Of a stretch of DNA of 64,000 nucleotides, positions 32,499 through 42,480 are shown piece by piece. A program made the translations under genes and the position numbers. Positions within the stretch are counted from its first letter, which is position 1. Each line of letters opens with the position of its first letter. The stretch is from DTHT01 sp037444625 (GTDB lineage: Bacteria > Acidobacteriota > Terriglobia > Bryobacterales > Bryobacteraceae), in the NCBI GenBank assembly GCA_037444625.1, contig JBBIMA010000005.1:1-64000 (forward strand). The letters are read 5' to 3'. Under the pieces are notes generated by a model. That model did not search any database, was not told the origin of the DNA, and saw nothing but the letters and a program-made list of their open reading frames with translations.

Positions 32499-34312
32499 CT
32501 TCGCCCGATATCTCCGCTCCGCCGCCGGCCGCCGGCGCTCTCCGGCGCCGCCTGTTCACGGCCGCCGCAGTAACTCTACTTACTCTGCTCGGTTACTTCG
32601 TGTTTCCCGGCCATACCTGGCTTCAGGCCGATACGCAGGTTTATGTTCCTATTCTGGAGCGCTTGCGGGATCCCGCGGTCCTGGCCAAGGATCCCATGGC
32701 CGTCCGCCCCCACGTGGCCTTCACCATTTACGACGAAGTAACTCTCGGTCTCTGCCGACTTACCGGCCTGGACCTGCGGACGGCTCTGACCGCCCAGCAA
32801 CTGATCTTTCGCGCTCTGGGCATTCTGGGCGTCTACCTCACGGCCGCCGCCCTGGGCCTGTCGTGCCGGGCCGCATTGCTGCCGGCGGCCGCCTTCGCCC
32901 TCGGGGCCACCGTCGTGGGTCCCTCCGTGCTCACCCTGGAGTACGAACCGGTCCCCCGCGGCTTTGCCGGGCCCTTGGTCTTCCTGGCGCTCGGGCTGGC
33001 GGCCCACGGGCGCGACCTGGCCGCGGGCTGCGCCGGCACGCTGGCCTTTCTCTACCATCCGCCGACCGCAGCCGCCTTCTGGGGCCTGTACTTCCTGCTG
33101 GCTCTGTGGCCCTCCCAGCCGGCCGTGATGAGCCGGCGCATCGCCGGGCTGGCCCCGCTCGCCCTGGGCGCATTGCTGTTGCTGGCGCTCTCCCGCTGGC
33201 AGCCCGGCGTCAGCGAGCCGCAAATGCTGTTCAGCCGCCTGGATCCCGAGCTGGAGAAACTCCAGCGCTGGCGCGCGCCCTACAACTGGATCGGAACCTG
33301 GGACGCCGCCTGGATCGGCCAGCACGTCTTGCTCTGGCTGGTCTCGCTGGCCGCCTTCTGGCGCTTGCGCCGCCTGGGCGCTTTCCGCCCGCCCCAAAGC
33401 GCAGCGGCGGGTCCCGCGCAGGCCTGGCCCATCCTCGACCTGGAGTTTTTCCTGCTGGGCCTGCCGCTGGTCGGGCTGCTCTCGATGCCTTTAGGCTACC
33501 TGCTGCTGGACCGCATGAAATGGGCCTTGATCGCCCAGCTTCAGCCCGCCCGCAATCTGCTGTTCGTGGTGGCGCTGGCGAGCCTTCTGGCCTCGGCGGC
33601 CGCGGCCGGGGCGGCCGGGCGCGGCCGCTGGTGGGAAAGCGCGCTCTGGCTGCTGGCGGTCTTCGCCATCCCGGCCCATGCCCGGCTGCTCCAGCTCAGG
33701 CTGCCGGATCTTTCCGATCCCCTCAGCCGCCGGCGCGCGTGGCTGGTGGTCGGGCTGGCGATCCTGGCCGCCCTGGCCCTTTATGCCGGCTCGCGGCGGC
33801 GCGCCTGGGCGCTGCCGCTATGGACGGCGGCTCTGGTGTTGCCCTTCTTCGCCATTCCCGGCTACGGCAAGCTGCGGAACTACCCCGACCTCCACAGCCG
33901 CGAGCTGGACGAACTGGCTGCCTGGGCCCGCGCCTCCACGCCGCCCGGCGCGGTCTTCCTGTTCCCGGACGCCGGGCGCGAGTTGTTCCCGGGCATCTTC
34001 CGCGCCCAGGCCCTGCGCGCCGTATACGTGGACTGGAAATCCGGCGGCCAGGTCAACTTCCTGAAAGGCTTTGCGGCCGAATGGGCCCGGCGCTGGCGCG
34101 CCACCATGGAGGGGGGCTTCCGCACGGCCAAACTATCCGCCTACGCCGCCCAAGGCGTGGACTACATTGTGCTTCGACGGCCGCGCCGCATCCCGGCGAA
34201 CCGGCCCGTCTTCGAGAACTCGCGCTTCCTGGTCTGCCGGCTGGAGGGCTTCGGGACCGGCCCTTCTGAAACATCTCCGGCCGCCGGCCGCCCGACTGAG
34301 ACCGGAAGGTGA
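32495..34312 (+). CDS. Polytopic membrane protein, DUF6798-like
   Basis: A 605-aa inner-membrane protein with about ten to twelve helices across residues 20-460, then a soluble C-terminal domain (about 475-605). That domain has WARASTPPGAVFLFPD and an FRAQALRAVYVDWK segment, like the tail of DUF6798/GT-C-type membrane proteins. An acidic ADTQVYVPILE segment after the first helix resembles GT-C first loops, so a glycosyltransferase role is possible but unproven. It begins in an ATGA overlap with the TPR gene. Confidence 0.7.
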   Translation: MTSPDISAPPPAAGALRRRLFTAAAVTLLTLLGYFVFPGHTWLQADTQVYVPILERLRDPAVLAKDPMAVRPHVAFTIYDEVTLGLCRLTGLDLRTALTAQQLIFRALGILGVYLTAAALGLSCRAALLPAAAFALGATVVGPSVLTLEYEPVPRGFAGPLVFLALGLAAHGRDLAAGCAGTLAFLYHPPTAAAFWGLYFLLALWPSQPAVMSRRIAGLAPLALGALLLLALSRWQPGVSEPQMLFSRLDPELEKLQRWRAPYNWIGTWDAAWIGQHVLLWLVSLAAFWRLRRLGAFRPPQSAAAGPAQAWPILDLEFFLLGLPLVGLLSMPLGYLLLDRMKWALIAQLQPARNLLFVVALASLLASAAAAGAAGRGRWWESALWLLAVFAIPAHARLLQLRLPDLSDPLSRRRAWLVVGLAILAALALYAGSRRRAWALPLWTAALVLPFFAIPGYGKLRNYPDLHSRELDELAAWARASTPPGAVFLFPDAGRELFPGIFRAQALRAVYVDWKSGGQVNFLKGFAAEWARRWRATMEGGFRTAKLSAYAAQGVDYIVLRRPRRIPANRPVFENSRFLVCRLEGFGTGPSETSPAAGRPTETGR

Positions 34313-34370
34313 TGCCGGCGCGGCGGCTGCGGCCCGCATCTGAGGGTCGGCTTCCGCGTTCGTCGCCCCG

Positions 34371-35303
34371 CTAGCCGGCCAGGAACCGCTCCACTTCCTC
34401 CCGCAGGGGGACCGAAGCCTGGGCGCCCAGGCGCGTCACCGACAACCCGGCCGCCGCGTTGGCAAAGCGCAGGGCCTGCTCCAGGGGCCGGTCTTCGGCC
34501 AGGGCGACGGCCAGCGCGGCGTTGAAGGTGTCGCCCGCGGCGGTCGAATCGCGCACCGTGACCGGGAAGGCCGGCTGGTAAATGCTCTGCCGGCCGTCAT
34601 CGAAATAGCAACCCCGATCCCCCAGCTTCAGCACCACGGCGGCGGCACCCAAGCCACGCAAGGCGCGGGCCACCTCGGGCGCCTGCTCGAGGCAGACGCG
34701 GCCCGGCGGCCGGCCGAGCAGCGTCAGGGCTTCGCTTTCGTTGGGCGTCAGCAGGTCCACCGCAGCCAGCAGTTCGCGGCTCAGCGGCTGCGCCGGGGCC
34801 GGATCCAGGATGGTGGCCGCGCCCAACCGGCGCGCCAGCTCGAGCGCCGCCCCGACCACCGCCAGGGGAGTCTCCAGTTGGAACAGCACGAAGCGGGCGT
34901 CCTGAAAACTGCGCCGGAAGGACTCGACCTCGGAGGGTTGGAGAGCGTGGTTGGCCCCCGAGGCCACCACGATCGAGTTCTGCCCCGTCCGATCCACCCA
35001 GATCAGGGCCACCCCGGTGGGCTGCGCCCGCGTGGCGTGCACCGCGCTGACGTCCACGCCGGCGGCCGACAGCCCGGCCTTGAGATGATCGCCGAACAAA
35101 TCGTAGCCCACCCGGCCCACCATGCGCACCGCCACCCGCGAGCCGCCCAGCCGGGCGGCGGCGCAGGCCTGATTGGCCCCCTTGCCCCCGGGAATCATCT
35201 GGAAGTCGCGCCCCAGCACGGTCTCCCCCGGGGCGGGCAGCCGCTCGACCGTGACCACGAAATCCATGTTCAGGCTGCCCAAGACCGCCAGCGTCGGGGT
35301 CAT
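34371..35303 (-). CDS. rbsK: Ribokinase (PfkB family)
   Basis: Phosphorylates ribose with ATP. The 310-aa protein has the N-terminal LGSLNMDFVV and GGKGANQA signatures (residues about 38-45) and the C-terminal TAAGDTFNA holding the catalytic aspartate. PfkB kinases differ in sugar preference; ribokinase fits best by GGKGANQA and length, but deoxyribose or another pentose is possible. It overlaps the upstream DUF507 gene by 4 bp. No ribose transporter is adjacent. Confidence 0.88.
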   Translation of the reverse strand: MTPTLAVLGSLNMDFVVTVERLPAPGETVLGRDFQMIPGGKGANQACAAARLGGSRVAVRMVGRVGYDLFGDHLKAGLSAAGVDVSAVHATRAQPTGVALIWVDRTGQNSIVVASGANHALQPSEVESFRRSFQDARFVLFQLETPLAVVGAALELARRLGAATILDPAPAQPLSRELLAAVDLLTPNESEALTLLGRPPGRVCLEQAPEVARALRGLGAAAVVLKLGDRGCYFDDGRQSIYQPAFPVTVRDSTAAGDTFNAALAVALAEDRPLEQALRFANAAAGLSVTRLGAQASVPLREEVERFLAG

Positions 35304-35887
35304 CGTGAAAGATCAATCCCGAATTTCTTCAATTCCTCGGAGTAATACCGGCGGTGCAGCAGCTCCCACTCCTGACTGCCCTCGGGTATTTCCCGCTTTT
35401 GCGAGCGGATTTTCTGCCGGGCGGCCCGATCCACCTTTTCCTCCAGGGCCAGCAGATCCATCATCGCCCGCACCATTTCCAGCCGGATTTCGTTCTGCTC
35501 GCTCTTCAAGCGCGCCGGTCGGGCCTTGCGCAGCGCGGTCATCAGCTTGTGGGAAATGTCAATGATCTTGTCCCGGGACAGCTTCATTTGATCGCCCGTG
35601 TCGCGGCCCGAGGCGCGCACCACCTTGCGCTCGGCGATCAGGGTGTTCTTGATGCGGCGGAACATCTCCTGGTAGCTCACCCCCTCCCGCCGCATGTAAT
35701 CGCTGTACTGACTCAGGATCTCGCGCACCTCGTCGTTGAGCCGGTCCTCGACCTGCAACTCCTCGATGATGACCTCGGCGAGCAACCCGGCCAGGGCCTC
35801 GGGCTGGGTGGTCTCGATCATCCGGGGGGTGAGGCGCTTGACCATCTGGCGCGCCAGATACTGGACGAATTCCCGAGCGATCAGCAT
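35300..35887 (-). CDS. DUF507 family protein
   Basis: A 195-aa, largely helical protein of the DUF507 family (two related halves, beginning MLIAREFVQYLARQMVKRL). The family is found in Acidobacteriota, deltaproteobacterial lineages and Aquificota, with no known function. It is translationally coupled to ribokinase. A TACACT box stands 25 nt before the start. Confidence 0.85.
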   Translation of the reverse strand: MLIAREFVQYLARQMVKRLTPRMIETTQPEALAGLLAEVIIEELQVEDRLNDEVREILSQYSDYMRREGVSYQEMFRRIKNTLIAERKVVRASGRDTGDQMKLSRDKIIDISHKLMTALRKARPARLKSEQNEIRLEMVRAMMDLLALEEKVDRAARQKIRSQKREIPEGSQEWELLHRRYYSEELKKFGIDLSR

Positions 35888-35963
35888 GCCATCGAGACAG
35901 CCACTCTTTGCTAGTGTACAACAGCGGGCGCCGGCGGACCGCTCCTGACCGCGCCCGGCAGGC

Positions 35964-35969
35964 TAAGAT
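35964..35969 (+). promoter_or_regulatory. -10 box TAAGAT, leaderless start of NtrB-like kinase
   Basis: TAAGAT ends 6 nt before the GTG start and there is no Shine-Dalgarno. Confidence 0.5.
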
Positions 35970-35975
35970 AGCGGC

Positions 35976-37204
35976 GTGGGCTCGACCCGCCTGAGCAAGC
36001 ACGACCTGATCCTGCTCGCCCTGTTCGCCGTGCTGGCCTGGACGGGACCGGCCCGCCGCCCCGCCACGGCCGCTCTGCTGCTGGTGCTGGCCGCCTTCCA
36101 GATCCTGGAGCCCAAGATCGCCCTCTTTGCGCGCCCCGCGGGCTCGATCCTGGCCAACCTCTTCAAACTGGGCCTGGGATACCTGCTGCTGGGCCTGACC
36201 GGCGGCATCACCAGCAGTTATTACTGGATCCTGCTGATGCCCGTCATCTCTGCCGGAACCGTGCTGGGAGTGAGCGGCGCCGCCCTGTTCACCGGGCTGG
36301 CCTGCGGGGCCTATCTCTCGACCTTGCTCTGGATAGACTGGTCGCGCTACGAGTTGCCTCCGGATCAAATCCCCGAGATTCTGTTGCGGGTGATCTTCCT
36401 GGCCATCCTTGGCTATCTGGCCGAACGCCTGGCGGAGGTCAACCCCGCCGCTCGCAAGGCCCAGGCCGTGGCCGCCCAGCTCGCCGAGGCCAACCGCAAC
36501 CTCCAGGAAGCCGAAGCGGCCGTGCGCCGCTCGGAACGGCTGGCCGCCCTGGGCCAGCTCTCCGCCGGCCTGGCTCACGAGCTGCGCAACCCTCTGGGAA
36601 CCATCCGCGCCTCGGCGGAGATGCTCAGCCGGCAGATTCCCCCCGAGAACGCCGTGGCCGCTGAGCTGGCGGGCTTCATTGCCGCCGAGGTAGACCGCAC
36701 CAATACCCTGGTGACGCGCTTTTTGGAATTCGCCCGCCCGCTCGAGCTCAAGCCGGTGCGGGCCGAACTGGCTGCGGTCATTGACCGGGCCATTGCCCAA
36801 CTGGAGCGCCATTCGCCGCCCTACGACGTGGCCGTTTTTCGGAACTATTCGCCCGAGCTGCCTCCTTTCGAATTCGACCCCGATCTGCTGGAGCGGGTCT
36901 TCTACAACCTGCTGCTCAACGCCGCCCAGGCCAGCCCGCCCGGCGCCGCCGTCACCGTCAAGACCCGCGCCTTGCCCGGCCACGCCGAAATCGCCGTGAT
37001 TGACCGCGGCGAAGGCATCCCGCCCGAACGCCAGGAGAGCATCTTCAACCCCTTCGTCACCAGCAAACCGGACGGGGTCGGCCTGGGGCTGGCCATCGTC
37101 TCGAAGATCGTGGATTTGCACGGCGGTACAATAACCGTGGAAAGCCAGCCCGGCAAGGGTAGCGTGTTTCGCGTCTATCTGCCCCTGGGGCAGCGCGCCC
37201 GGTC

Positions 37205-37208
<4 letters not shown>
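35976..37208 (+). CDS. Membrane sensor histidine kinase (NtrB class)
   Basis: A 410-aa kinase: five or six transmembrane helices (about 10-150) with almost no periplasmic domain, a coiled coil (about 155-190), HisKA with H201 in LAHELRNPLG, and an ATPase domain with N-box LLLNAAQA and G-boxes DRGEGIP and GVGLGLAI. It should sense a membrane or intramembrane signal and phosphorylate the NtrC-type regulator that follows with an ATGA overlap. The start is a GTG with a -10 box at leaderless distance. Confidence 0.92.
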
Positions 37209-38554
<1,346 letters not shown>

Positions 38555-38582
38555 GCCTCGGCCGGGCCGGCCCGGCCGCTTC

Positions 38583-39743
38583 TCACACCGGCCGCCCCGT
38601 GGGGCCGGGACCGTAGTCGTAAAGCGCTTCCTTCAGGCTCAACCCCGCCACTTCGATCCGACTCAGATCGGCCGGCCCCAACCCCACCGCCTCAGCCAGC
38701 TTCAGCGAATTGTCCCCGCGCAGGAAGGGCTTGACGCCCCGGTCGGCCCGCGGGTCATAGCCCATCACCGCGGTCGAGATCGTATCCGTCGCCACCGGGT
38801 TGCGGCCCGCCAGCAGCAGGCCCGGCTTCACCATCTGCACCCCGGGATTCCACGCCCCTTCGCCCCCGCGGATGGACTCGATGCCGTCCACGATGCACAG
38901 ATCAATCGGACGGGCGCCCGTCAGATCCACCACGATCCGCGGCACACGGTAGCCGGCCTCCCGAGGCGAGGCCGGATCCAGCTCCTGCGGCACCCCCTTG
39001 GGCGGCGTGCGCTTGCCGTCATGGCAGACCGGGCCGCGCTCTTGCCGCGGATCCTCATTGCCGTCCGGGCCGCAGTCGCCCCCGTACAGCGAGCAGGGCG
39101 TGATGCCGAAGTTGTTCTTCATCGCCATCGTCACGCCCGCGATCCAGTGATTCTTCAGCTTGGAAAGCGAGACGTAGACGTCGCAATCCTCGTAGGAATG
39201 ATTCAGGTCGTAGGCCGGAAAGACGTAACCGCCCCAGGGCGGCTTCAGGCGCGAATACTTCCTGCCGTAGCCCAGGTTCTGAGTGTTCTCCCACTCGACC
39301 TTGGTTCCCGCATTGCTGATCGCCGTCACGTCCAAGCCGTAGCGGGCCCACAAGGCCAGATCCTGCCCGGCCGGAAAGAAACTCTCCAGAATCCGGATGC
39401 GCCGCGCCCCCGCCCGCGCCAGCAGGCTGACAACCGCCAGCACGGTGGCCGGATGGTTGCGGTAGGGCAGGTCGGGCCGCTCGGGAAAGCGAGTGATGTT
39501 GCCCGTCAGGTTGAGCTTCAAGGCCACCGTCTTGCCCTTGACCAGGGCGCCGATCCCCCCGATCTGGTCCATCAGCCGCCTCAGCGCGGCCTCCAGCTCT
39601 TTGTGTTGGTAGCTCCGGCACCGGGCGATGGCGACCCGGGCATTCGGTGAACGGGGCGCGGACGCGCTCGAAAGGCGTGCGCCCGCCGCGGCCGCACCCG
39701 CCGCCAGCACCTGGCGGCGCGAGATGCCCACTGGATTCCTCAC
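38583..39743 (-). CDS. Tat-exported DUF362 family protein
   Basis: A 386-aa protein with a Tat-type leader (ISRRQVLAAGAAAAG) and a DUF362 domain (about 50-360; VALKLNLTGN, KLKNHWIAGVTMAMKN and PVATDTISTAVMG are family landmarks). Some DUF362 proteins carry Fe-S centres; this one lacks a clear CxxCxxC cluster. Function unknown. The GTG start follows a strong GGGAGGA, and TACAAT (39768-39773) is a good -10. Confidence 0.85.
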   Translation of the reverse strand: MRNPVGISRRQVLAAGAAAAGARLSSASAPRSPNARVAIARCRSYQHKELEAALRRLMDQIGGIGALVKGKTVALKLNLTGNITRFPERPDLPYRNHPATVLAVVSLLARAGARRIRILESFFPAGQDLALWARYGLDVTAISNAGTKVEWENTQNLGYGRKYSRLKPPWGGYVFPAYDLNHSYEDCDVYVSLSKLKNHWIAGVTMAMKNNFGITPCSLYGGDCGPDGNEDPRQERGPVCHDGKRTPPKGVPQELDPASPREAGYRVPRIVVDLTGARPIDLCIVDGIESIRGGEGAWNPGVQMVKPGLLLAGRNPVATDTISTAVMGYDPRADRGVKPFLRGDNSLKLAEAVGLGPADLSRIEVAGLSLKEALYDYGPGPTGRPV

Positions 39744-39862
39744 GGGTCCTCCCTTCAGCTCTCAGGCTATTGTACCTGCACCGGGCGGCGGCGCCTTTTC
39801 GAACTCGACCGGCCCTCGGGCGGGCCCCGCCTGGCCCCGGCAGCGGGGGAGTGAAAAGATTC

Positions 39863-39890
39863 TTGTGTAGATCGGCTGGAAATGTAGTAT
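39863..39890 (+). promoter_or_regulatory. Promoter TTGTGT-N16-TAGTAT for the hybrid kinase
   Basis: An AT-rich island holds a -35-like TTGTGT and a -10-like TAGTAT, 16 bp apart. Transcription from about 39897 leaves a 90-nt leader with strong GC hairpins. Confidence 0.5.
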
Positions 39891-39939
39891 TGTTAATCGA
39901 GGGGCAATCCCTACAACATAGGTGGGTGGGTTCGGGCGC

Positions 39940-39975
39940 GCCCGGGGGGAGGCCCCGGGCCGGCCGGATCGGCCC
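39940..39975 (+). promoter_or_regulatory. Two mutually exclusive GC hairpins in the hybrid-kinase leader
   Basis: Hairpin 1 is an 8-bp perfect stem, GCCCGGGG/CCCCGGGC, with GGAGG in its loop. Hairpin 2, GGGCCG/CGGCCC, uses the last four bases of hairpin 1, so only one can form. The elements lie 13-48 nt before the start codon. Confidence 0.45.
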
Positions 39976-39987
39976 CCTGGGTACACA

Positions 39988-42330
39988 ATGGGCGAATCCG
40001 GCCAGGCGACAAGCGCCAACAGATGCGATACACCCGAAAGGAGTTCCATCCGGGGGGTGCTGTTGGACTACCTCCTGGAGGCCCTGGACGAGGGTCTGGT
40101 GGCGGTGGACGCCTCGGGAGCGCTGGTCTTCTCCAATGGGGCTGCGCGCCGCATGCTCGCCCTCACTGACCCGCCGCCGCCTTTGCCGGAATGGCCCCGC
40201 AGTTACGGGCTGTACCTGCCCGACAGTTCCCTGCCCTGCCCGCCTGAACAGTTCCCGCTCATCCGGGCCTTGGCGGGCGAAGCCGTGCGCGGGGTGGAAA
40301 TGGCCGTGCGCCGCGCGGGTGCGCCCGAAAGCCTCTGGGTCTCGGCGACCGCCCTGCCGCTCGGCAACCAGGAGGGTTCCCCTCAGGGCGCGCTGATGCT
40401 GCTGCGGGATATCAGCGAAACCCGGCGGATCCGGGAGGCCCTCAGCCGGGAGCGCGACTGGGCCTCCACGATCGTAGACACGGTCGGCAGCCTGGTGGTG
40501 GTGCTGGACCGGGAGGGCCGCATCATCAGCTTCAATCGGGCCTGCGAGCGCACGACCGGCTACAGCTTCGAGGAGGTCCTCGGGCGCCCGATCTGGGATC
40601 TGTTCCTGGTCCCCGAGGAGGCCCCCGAGGTGCGCCGGGTCTTCCAGCGCCTCTGCGCCGGCGACTTCCCCAACCAGCACGAAAATCACTGGGTCACCCG
40701 CAGCGGCGAGCGCCGGCTGATCGTCTGGTCCAACACCGTGTTGTTGGATCAGGCGGGCCGCGTAGAATACGTCATCGGCACCGGCATTGACGTCACCGAC
40801 CGCAGGGGGGCCGAGCGACAGATCCGCCGCCTGAACGAGACGCTGCGAGCGTTGCTGGAAGCCTCGCCCCTGGCGATCTGGGCGGTGGACCCGGAAGGGC
40901 AAGTCGAGTTCTGGAATCCGGCCGCCGAGCGCATGCTCGGCTGGAGCGAGGCGGAGATCCTGCACCGCCCGCTGCCCTTGGGCGCGGAAGACCGGCCGGA
41001 AGCCCTGGCCGAGCTGCTGGAGCTGTCCCGCCGGGGCGAGACGCTGCGCGGCCTGGAGCGCCGCCAGCGCCGCCGGGACGGCTCGACCATCGAGCTCAGC
41101 CTTTGGACCGCACCGCTGCGCGATGAATCCGAGCGCCTGACGGCGGTGTTGGGCGTGGCCGCCGACGTCACTCAGACCAAACAACTGGAGGAGCAGTTCC
41201 GCCAGGCCCAGAAAATGGAGGCCGTAGGCCGGCTGGCGGGCGGCGTGGCCCACGACTTCAACAACCTGCTCACCATCATCACCGGTTACGGCCAGATGCT
41301 GGCGGAGTCGCTGCCCGCCGGGGATCCTCTGCTCGAACCGGTGGGAGAAATCCTCAAGGCGGCCGGCAGCGCGGCCCGCCTGGCCGGCCAGTTGCTGATG
41401 TTCAGCCGCAAGCAACGGACCCAACGCAGCCTGGTGGACCTGAACGAAATCGTGGCCGGGATGGATCGCATGCTGCGCCGGGTTCTGGGCGAGGACATCG
41501 AGCTGGTCACCCGACTCAGCCCCGGGCCGGCGCCGGTGCGTGCCGACCCGGTGCACTTGGAACAGGTCATCATGAACTTGGTGGTGAACGCGCGGGAGGC
41601 GATGCCCGCGGGCGGACGCATCACCCTGGAGACCGCGCCGGTCCTGTTGGACGAGGATTACGCCCGCCATCATCTGGGCGTGCAGCCGGGACCGCACGTC
41701 CTGCTGGCGGTCAGCGACACCGGCAAAGGCATGGACGCCGACACCCTGCGCCAGGCTTTCGAGCCGTTCTTCACCACCAAACAACAGGGCACCGGCCTGG
41801 GCCTGAGCACCGTCTACGGCATCGTGCAGCAGCACGGCGGCCGCATCTGGGCGTACTCGGAGCCGGGGCTGGGCACCACCTTCAAGATCTACTTGCCCGC
41901 AGCCGAAGGAGCGCTCGAACCGGCTGCCTCGCCCGGCCCGCCCCACTGGGCTCTGGGAGGCGGCGAGACCATCCTGGTGGCCGAGGACGATCCCGACCTG
42001 CGCAAGCTGATCGCGGAAGTCCTCCGGCGCGAGGGCTACCACGTCCTGCCCGCCGCCCACGCCCAGGAGGCCCTGCAAATCTGCCAGGAGTACCCGGGAA
42101 GGATTGATCTGTTGCTGACCGACGTGGTGATGCCCGCCCTCGGCGGGCGGGAGCTGGCCGAGCAGGCGCTAGGCCGGCGCCCTTCCCTCAAGGTGCTTTA
42201 TATGTCCGGCTACGCCGACCGGGCCGTGGTGGAAAACGGCATCCTGCCTCGAGAGGAGGTCTTCCTGGAGAAGCCCTTCACCAAGGAGACCCTTTTGCGC
42301 AAGCTGCGTCAGGCTCTGGAGACCCCCTGA
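39988..42330 (+). CDS. Soluble hybrid sensor histidine kinase with PAS domains and C-terminal receiver
   Basis: A 780-aa protein with no membrane segment: three PAS-type domains (about 20-130, 150-270, 275-395), HisKA with the phospho-histidine in GGVAHDFNNLL, ATPase domain (NLVVNAREA, DTGKGMD, GTGLGLSTVYG) and a C-terminal receiver (VAEDDPDLR, LLTDVVMP). The HDFNNLL type usually feeds phosphotransfer or gene-regulatory relays. No cognate regulator is adjacent. The start is uncertain: the ATG lacks a clear Shine-Dalgarno, and GTG codons at 39922 or near 40056 are alternatives. Confidence 0.9.
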   Translation: MGESGQATSANRCDTPERSSIRGVLLDYLLEALDEGLVAVDASGALVFSNGAARRMLALTDPPPPLPEWPRSYGLYLPDSSLPCPPEQFPLIRALAGEAVRGVEMAVRRAGAPESLWVSATALPLGNQEGSPQGALMLLRDISETRRIREALSRERDWASTIVDTVGSLVVVLDREGRIISFNRACERTTGYSFEEVLGRPIWDLFLVPEEAPEVRRVFQRLCAGDFPNQHENHWVTRSGERRLIVWSNTVLLDQAGRVEYVIGTGIDVTDRRGAERQIRRLNETLRALLEASPLAIWAVDPEGQVEFWNPAAERMLGWSEAEILHRPLPLGAEDRPEALAELLELSRRGETLRGLERRQRRRDGSTIELSLWTAPLRDESERLTAVLGVAADVTQTKQLEEQFRQAQKMEAVGRLAGGVAHDFNNLLTIITGYGQMLAESLPAGDPLLEPVGEILKAAGSAARLAGQLLMFSRKQRTQRSLVDLNEIVAGMDRMLRRVLGEDIELVTRLSPGPAPVRADPVHLEQVIMNLVVNAREAMPAGGRITLETAPVLLDEDYARHHLGVQPGPHVLLAVSDTGKGMDADTLRQAFEPFFTTKQQGTGLGLSTVYGIVQQHGGRIWAYSEPGLGTTFKIYLPAAEGALEPAASPGPPHWALGGGETILVAEDDPDLRKLIAEVLRREGYHVLPAAHAQEALQICQEYPGRIDLLLTDVVMPALGGRELAEQALGRRPSLKVLYMSGYADRAVVENGILPREEVFLEKPFTKETLLRKLRQALETP

Positions 42331-42359
42331 ACTTCACACTTGACCGCTAAAACTTATCC

Positions 42360-42389
42360 TTGACCGCCGGACGGCGCCCCTGCTAGAAT
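42360..42389 (+). promoter_or_regulatory. Promoter TTGACC-N18-TAGAAT for the large TonB receptor
   Basis: A near-consensus -35 and -10 with an 18-bp spacer. TTGACC also occurs 20 bp upstream (42340-42345). Transcription near 42396 gives an 85-nt leader ending in GGGGAGGG before the ATG. Confidence 0.65.
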
Positions 42390-42480
42390 CGGGACAGCGA
42401 AGGTCGCTGCGCCGGCGGGGGCCGCGGCGAAGTCGCGAGGTTAGTCAGCCCTTTGAGCAACGGCGAGGGGAGGGTGAATC

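Noticed and set aside
39055..42078. 1007-codon minus-strand frame opposite the hybrid kinase
   Set aside because: Antisense shadow of a GC-rich gene, with repetitive Gln/His/Gly composition and no recognisable domain; the plus strand encodes a complete PAS/HisKA/receiver protein.
42339..42366. CTTGACCGC direct repeat as a regulator site
   Set aside because: Two copies 20 bp apart, the second being the -35 region; a single pair is not enough to claim an operator.
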